Positions 23,375-26,389 of a DNA stretch of 26,389 nucleotides are shown here, one piece after another; position 1 is the first letter of the stretch; each line of letters begins with the position of its first letter. The stretch is taken from NCBI GenBank assembly GCA_000746705.1, contig JOTC01000006.1, forward strand, positions 1 to 26,389, written 5' to 3'. Origin of the DNA: Marine Group I thaumarchaeote SCGC AAA799-O18 (GTDB lineage: Archaea > Thermoproteota > Nitrososphaeria > Nitrososphaerales > Nitrosopumilaceae). Both the position numbers and the translations under genes were made by a program. The notes beneath the pieces were generated by a model. It was not told where the DNA came from. It ran no database searches and saw only the letters and a program-made list of their open reading frames with translations.

Positions 23375-24227
23375 TTTCCTTATTTAGTGATGCTGCAGTT
23401 ACAGTATTTTTTAATAACATAGCAACTGTCATAGGTCCCACCCCACCTGGAACGGGTGTAACCCACGATGCCTTTTGAATAATATCATCATAATCCGTGT
23501 CACCAATCAATTTGCCTTCATGCCTTGAAATCGCAACGTCAATCACTATCGCATCTTGTTTTATCATATCAGAAGTTAGTTTGAATTTTGTTCGATCACC
23601 TACCGCTGTTATAATTATGTCTGCATTTTGGCAAAGATCTTTAAGGTTTTTAGTTTTTGAATGACAAGTAACGACAGTAGCATTGTTTTGCAGTAGTAAA
23701 TGGTATAGTGGCTTTCCTATCAAGTTACTTCTATTAATCATAACCACACTTTTGCCTTCAAGATTAATCTTGTAGTAATAAAACATCTCCATTATTCCAG
23801 AAGGTGTGCACGCCTTTAGGATAGATTTTCCCATGGATAATAATCCAATATTTTGAGGGGTTAATCCATCAACATCTTTTATAGGTGATATATTAGAAAC
23901 AGTAACAAATTCATCTAAGTGATTTGGCAATGGTAACTGAACAAGGATACCGTGAACTTCTTTATCCCAGTTTAGTTTATCAATTATTTCATTAAGATGT
24001 TTTTGAGTAGTTTCGGTTGGTAACTTATGATCCTTTGTTTTAATCCCAATTTTTTCACACGCCTTATGTTTATTTTTTACATAAGTTGCAGAAGCTGGAT
24101 CATCGCCTACTAAGACTGTGGCAAGACATGGCTCCACTCCTTCTGATTTTAGTTTTTCAACAGCATTCTTCAAAATATCTTTAACTGCATTTGATACTTC
24201 AACACCGTCTATTTTTTGTCCTATCAT
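23364..24227 (-). CDS. folD: Bifunctional methylene-THF dehydrogenase / methenyl-THF cyclohydrolase
   Basis: A 287-residue cytoplasmic enzyme that interconverts 5,10-methylene-, 5,10-methenyl- and 10-formyl-THF, supplying formyl groups for purine synthesis. The active-site Y49 and K53 are in YVKNKHKAC, and GILVQLPLP (93-101), KDVDGLTP (117-124), the nucleotide-binding VVMINRSNLIGKPL, and PVPGGVGPMT near the C-terminus are all family signatures. Length and order are normal. The start ATG follows an AT-rich stretch upstream of which the accessory repeat region begins. It is followed by the overlapping cyclo-ligase gene. Confidence 0.96.
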   Translation of the reverse strand: MIGQKIDGVEVSNAVKDILKNAVEKLKSEGVEPCLATVLVGDDPASATYVKNKHKACEKIGIKTKDHKLPTETTQKHLNEIIDKLNWDKEVHGILVQLPLPNHLDEFVTVSNISPIKDVDGLTPQNIGLLSMGKSILKACTPSGIMEMFYYYKINLEGKSVVMINRSNLIGKPLYHLLLQNNATVVTCHSKTKNLKDLCQNADIIITAVGDRTKFKLTSDMIKQDAIVIDVAISRHEGKLIGDTDYDDIIQKASWVTPVPGGVGPMTVAMLLKNTVTAASLNKEIVG

Positions 24228-24245
24228 AATTATAATTTATCGTCT

Positions 24246-24334
24246 AACTATTTAGTTCTAGTCAATCTTTTTCATATAATTTTCAATCATTTTTGGTGTT
24301 TTGTGACTAAAGTGATTAAACAACTTTTCATAAT
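24246..24334 (+). repeat. 89-bp repeat unit, intact copy (segments A1 and B1)
   Basis: Segment A1 (24246-24283) recurs at 24815-24852 with 37 of 38 bases identical. Segment B1 (24290-24334) recurs at 25884-25929 with two substitutions and one indel. In this copy A and B are adjacent with 6 nt between them. All copies lie in the same direction. The copy ends where the TATA-like stretch of the 154-residue gene begins. Confidence 0.85.
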
Positions 24335-24335
24335 A
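24258..24335 (-). pseudogene. Possible tyrosine recombinase C-terminal remnant
   Basis: Read on the minus strand, the intact repeat encodes YYEKLFNHFSHKTPKMIE and then NYMKKID before a TAG at 24258-24260. The His (24303-24305) and Tyr (24276-24278) are separated by eight residues, as between the second conserved His and the nucleophilic Tyr of tyrosine recombinases (compare GHxxxxxxxxY). There is no upstream catalytic domain with the Arg motifs. The frame is open for about 45 codons, running back into the antisense of the 154-residue gene. It may be the end of a lost integrase gene or an attachment site within one. The match is short, so certainty is limited. Confidence 0.35.
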
Positions 24336-24359
24336 TAAAATATATCGAATAGTATACCA

Positions 24360-24824
24360 ATGGTATGGACAGATAAGCAAGGGATCGAAGACGCTTTAGA
24401 AGTAATTGAAGAGGGGTTGTATTATCTTCCACGAGCAAGAACAGAATATCAATCGTATTATCCTTCACCCCAAGTTTTTGATGTGATGACTAAGTGGATA
24501 GGTATTTTGGAATACATAAAAGCTGGTTTATCTGGAACTGCAAAACTACGAATTGAAGATAATAAGGTTAAGAAAGTAGAACTTAGTTCGAAAAAATGGT
24601 TCTTGGAGAAAGAAATAATTCCAAACGATAAGGAAAAAATCGAAGACGCTTTACAAGTATGTGAATACTTTATTTCCGGTCTTCAACAGAACTTAACAGA
24701 ATGGAAAACTACTTTGGAAGGCATCCATTTTGATCCGGAGGTAATGAAATTGCAGGAGCAATGCCGAAATTCAATGGAAAAAATAAAATATCGACTTTTG
24801 GGGCAAAGGACTAGAACTATTTAG
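24360..24824 (+). CDS. Unknown protein with an internal duplication, in the accessory region
   Basis: A 154-residue, mostly helical soluble protein. Two similar helices start with IEDAL (9-13 and 94-98), and the corresponding DNA segments (24384-24404 and 24639-24659) are 20 of 21 identical, so the gene arose by internal duplication or has undergone conversion. No enzyme motif is visible. A TATA-like stretch (about 24334-24342) lies roughly 18-26 nt before the ATG. The gene is bracketed by direct repeats, and its last two codons and stop belong to the downstream copy. Function is unknown; context suggests cargo of a mobile element. Confidence 0.7.
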   Translation: MVWTDKQGIEDALEVIEEGLYYLPRARTEYQSYYPSPQVFDVMTKWIGILEYIKAGLSGTAKLRIEDNKVKKVELSSKKWFLEKEIIPNDKEKIEDALQVCEYFISGLQQNLTEWKTTLEGIHFDPEVMKLQEQCRNSMEKIKYRLLGQRTRTI

Positions 24825-24830
24825 TTCTAG
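24811..24830. terminator. 20-bp perfect inverted repeat at the end of the 154-residue gene
   Basis: CTAGAACTA and TAGTTCTAG are perfect 9-bp inverted arms around a TT centre, and the stop codon TAG lies at 24822-24824. A T run follows. It could act as a transcription end hairpin or as a binding site for a recombinase or regulator. In the upstream repeat copy only the inner 5-bp arms are kept. Confidence 0.4.
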
Positions 24831-24852
24831 TCAATTTTTTTCATATAATTTT
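24815..24852 (+). repeat. Repeat segment A, downstream copy
   Basis: Matches 24246-24283 with 37 of 38 bases. The matching segment B, expected 6 nt later, is instead found 1,031 nt further on at 25884. Confidence 0.85.
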
Positions 24853-24962
24853 GACTTATTTTATCTGTTTTCCAGAATAGACCCAGCTCGCTCTACTTCT
24901 CATGCAGAAAATGCAGTTTCGTGGGGTTTTGATAATACAGATTTTGATTTAGCAACCGTAAT

Positions 24963-25847
24963 TCATTTAGAGCCTTTGAATTTTATTGGAAGAACAACGG
25001 ATTGAACCCCAAATTTTGACTTGAATCTATCTACATACTCGTTTATGTTTTGTGTCATTGGTTCTTCTTCATTCTCTTCTTGTTCTTCCGTGATATCAGC
25101 AATCACTACACCCAAGAAATCATACTCTTCTAGGTACTCTTCAAGTTGAGCTGTCAAATTTCTAAGATATATTCTATCTATTGGAACTTTAAGCTCAAGT
25201 GCAAATTTATCATCAATGACAATATCTACCCTATCGCCGTTTTGTAAAACCACTTCTCTATCTATCTTCTTATCTGGAAATTTTGCTTTGAGGAAAACAG
25301 TTAGCTGTGATTGAAATTTATCTTCCTTATCTTTACCTGTTATGCGTTCAGGTTCAAAATCAGATTGTATTATGCTAAGAATAGTTGAAAATTCTTTCTT
25401 ATCTTCCTTTGCGTCAGATTTAACACCAAAATAATTTCTTGGAACTATCCTTTTTTTAAGTGAAAAATCATTGATTTGGTCTTGTTCTATTACACCACTC
25501 ATTAGTTTTCTCCAGATAAATTCAACGTAGAGTGTACGATCATGTTTCTCACCTTTATCTTGGAATTTATGCGTGAATTTTTTACCGTATGTAATTGCTT
25601 TACCTACCTTTCCTTGCTCATCTTCATCGTCAAATTCTTCATCTTCCTCATCTGTGATTAATTCATCAGCTGGAGAACTACCGATATATTCTAAACAAAA
25701 ATCCTTTAGATGTTTTACCGTAAATTTATTCAAAAGTTTGTTAATCTTTGTTCGTTCTTTTCGTAATTCTTCCTTTCTTCTTTCTCTTTCATACTCATTT
25801 TCCTTTCTTCTATCATTCCAGTCTCTGATAGAATCTAGTATTCCCAT
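24963..25847 (-). CDS. PD-(D/E)XK nuclease-like protein
   Basis: A 294-residue protein (counted from the preferred Met; five more residues are possible, to 25862). Numbered from the upstream Met, the C-terminal domain shows GDRVDIVIDDKFALELKVP (209-227) with D213, E223 and K225 as the core of a PD-(D/E)XK nuclease, then a helix TAQLEEYLEEYDFLGVVIAD as in restriction-endonuclease folds. The N-terminal part has a charged coiled-coil helix (about 15-45) and an acidic stretch (70-83). The middle domain (about 90-175) is unrecognised. The Met six residues in (MGILDSIRDWNDRRKE) fits a T/A-rich box about 30 nt upstream. It lies in a 1-kb segment that splits a repeat. Nuclease activity is predicted, not shown; target unknown. 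Confidence 0.8.
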   Translation of the reverse strand: MGILDSIRDWNDRRKENEYERERRKEELRKERTKINKLLNKFTVKHLKDFCLEYIGSSPADELITDEEDEEFDDEDEQGKVGKAITYGKKFTHKFQDKGEKHDRTLYVEFIWRKLMSGVIEQDQINDFSLKKRIVPRNYFGVKSDAKEDKKEFSTILSIIQSDFEPERITGKDKEDKFQSQLTVFLKAKFPDKKIDREVVLQNGDRVDIVIDDKFALELKVPIDRIYLRNLTAQLEEYLEEYDFLGVVIADITEEQEENEEEPMTQNINEYVDRFKSKFGVQSVVLPIKFKGSK

Positions 25848-25883
25848 TTTATAGAAGAACATTTGCTAGAATAATAAATTTCG

Positions 25884-25929
25884 TTTTTGGGTGTTTTATG
25901 ACTAAAGTGATTAAACGACTTTTCATAAT
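25884..25929 (+). repeat. Repeat segment B, downstream copy
   Basis: Matches 24290-24334 with two substitutions and one single-base indel. The minus-strand reading HYEKSFNHFSHKTPK is kept up to the break, then diverges. It overlaps the end of the 122-residue gene by 7 nt. Confidence 0.85.
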
Positions 25930-26291
25930 GCTTGTTTGAAATCATCTTTCTTTTTTTGTTCTAAGTATGAATCCCAAAACGGCTTTAGTGTTTCTGTTAT
26001 ATCGCTAATCAGTTCTTTTGTGTTATTTCTGCCACGTTTTTCACGCATGTCTAAACGCCATTTAGTCCTTTTAGTCGTGGTTTTCCCAAATCTTTTTTCA
26101 CAAAACCTTGTAGTCGTTTTTCTTAACCTACCATGCTTCATTCTGCATTTTATAATTGCCTGTTCACACGCTATTTCATCCCCAATATACTCATCATTTT
26201 GCCTGTTTGTACTATCATTTTCTTCATTTATCTCAAAATTGTCTTCAGAATATCCTAAAAATGTACTCAAAATATCCTTAATTATTTTCAT
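25923..26291 (-). CDS. Very basic protein of unknown function
   Basis: A 122-residue protein. The N-terminal helix MKIIKDILSTFLGY is followed by an acidic, Asn-rich linker (EINEENDSTNRQNDE), then a strongly basic central part (about 47-92) rich in Arg, Lys and Thr with three Cys residues, and a C-terminal helix (TETLKPFWDSYLEQKKKDDFK). The basic core suggests nucleic acid binding, but no known fold is visible. The gene ends inside repeat segment B. A 20-bp inverted repeat lies 40-59 nt upstream of the ATG. The opposite strand is also open, but the basic frame with an acidic linker reads more like a protein. Confidence 0.6.
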   Translation of the reverse strand: MKIIKDILSTFLGYSEDNFEINEENDSTNRQNDEYIGDEIACEQAIIKCRMKHGRLRKTTTRFCEKRFGKTTTKRTKWRLDMREKRGRNNTKELISDITETLKPFWDSYLEQKKKDDFKQAL

Positions 26292-26330
26292 GACTGTATT
26301 AGGGTAATCTATAATGTATTATTATTATTA

Positions 26331-26350
26331 TGTAATACACATGTATTACA
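26331..26350. promoter_or_regulatory. Operator-like inverted repeat upstream of the basic protein gene
   Basis: TGTAATAC and GTATTACA are perfect 8-bp arms with a 4-nt centre (ACAT). A partial further copy of the arm sequence lies at 26316-26321. The site is 40-59 nt upstream of the ATG at 26291, near where the TATA box should be, so a dimeric regulator could bind here. Confidence 0.4.
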
Positions 26351-26389
26351 TACATACATACGCCTTACATCAAAATGTTTTTCCTAATC

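Noticed and set aside
24960..25862. Plus-strand open frame opposite the nuclease-like gene (25573-25854), rich in Ser and Phe
   Set aside because: It is the complement of the acidic and charged segments of the minus-strand gene; the Ser runs come from GAA/GAT codons read backwards.
24853..25883. Insertion sequence with terminal inverted repeats and transposase
   Set aside because: The ends of the 1-kb insert show no convincing inverted repeats and the encoded protein has nuclease rather than transposase features; a target-site duplication is not visible.
24246..25929. CRISPR array
   Set aside because: Only two copies of each repeat segment exist, spaced hundreds of bases apart with genes between, so there is no regular repeat-spacer pattern.
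25936..26307. Plus-strand frame of 123 codons opposite the basic protein gene
   Set aside because: It reads as a Phe/Ser/Leu-rich antisense product of Lys/Arg/Glu codons and has no clear start signal, although it is nearly as long as the opposite frame.

Overview
The window looks like a chromosomal piece of an ammonia-oxidising archaeon of the Nitrosopumilales type (Thaumarchaeota/Nitrososphaerota). The base composition is AT-rich. Both tRNA genes lack an encoded CCA end. The tRNA-Thr has the archaeal U73 discriminator base, many genes have a TATA-like box about 25 nt before the start codon (leaderless transcription), and TTG starts recur. The gene set is archaeal: ribosomal protein eL40, pyruvoyl-dependent arginine decarboxylase, a UBP-type zinc finger protein and a CFI-box surface protein. 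The assignment rests on family recognition by eye, with no database search.

Layout. 1-1700: the start of an unidentified gene, an Lrp/AsnC ligand-binding-domain protein and a DEAD-box RNA helicase. 1800-2815: tRNA-Thr(UGU), a small membrane protein and arginine decarboxylase. 2812-4385: a secreted CFI-box protein broken by a frameshift. 4460-6520: an M3 oligoendopeptidase paired with a UBP zinc finger protein. 6587-8485: tRNA-Val(CAC), a polytopic membrane protein and an exported protein. 8557-9649: an aldo/keto reductase broken by two frameshifts. 9707-11148: a VOC protein, an atypical peroxiredoxin and a Dps-like ferritin, which suggests oxidative-stress handling. 11236-14841: a J-domain protein, a cupin, a UbiA-like membrane protein and two methyltransferases. 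14847-17068: sucC, sucD and eL40 in one direction. 17115-20694: a small unknown gene and isoleucyl-tRNA synthetase. 20754-24227: a sirtuin, purD, then 5-formyl-THF cyclo-ligase and folD (purine and one-carbon metabolism).

The last 2.1 kb (about 24246-26389) is different and looks accessory. An 89-bp sequence stands upstream of a 154-residue unknown gene. A second copy stands downstream, but it has been split into two pieces by about 1 kb carrying a PD-(D/E)XK nuclease-like gene. Read on the minus strand, the intact copy encodes what looks like the end of a tyrosine recombinase (His, eight residues, Tyr). This suggests an integration or attachment site and a small mobile cassette. A very basic 122-residue unknown protein follows, with a 20-bp inverted repeat upstream of it.

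Other points worth attention: sucD has no canonical start codon, but a perfect Shine-Dalgarno sits 6 nt before an in-frame CTG; a 32-bp divergent spacer holds two interleaved promoters; a peroxiredoxin and a J-domain protein each lack a signature active-site residue; and three frameshifts in two genes are either real decay or assembly errors.
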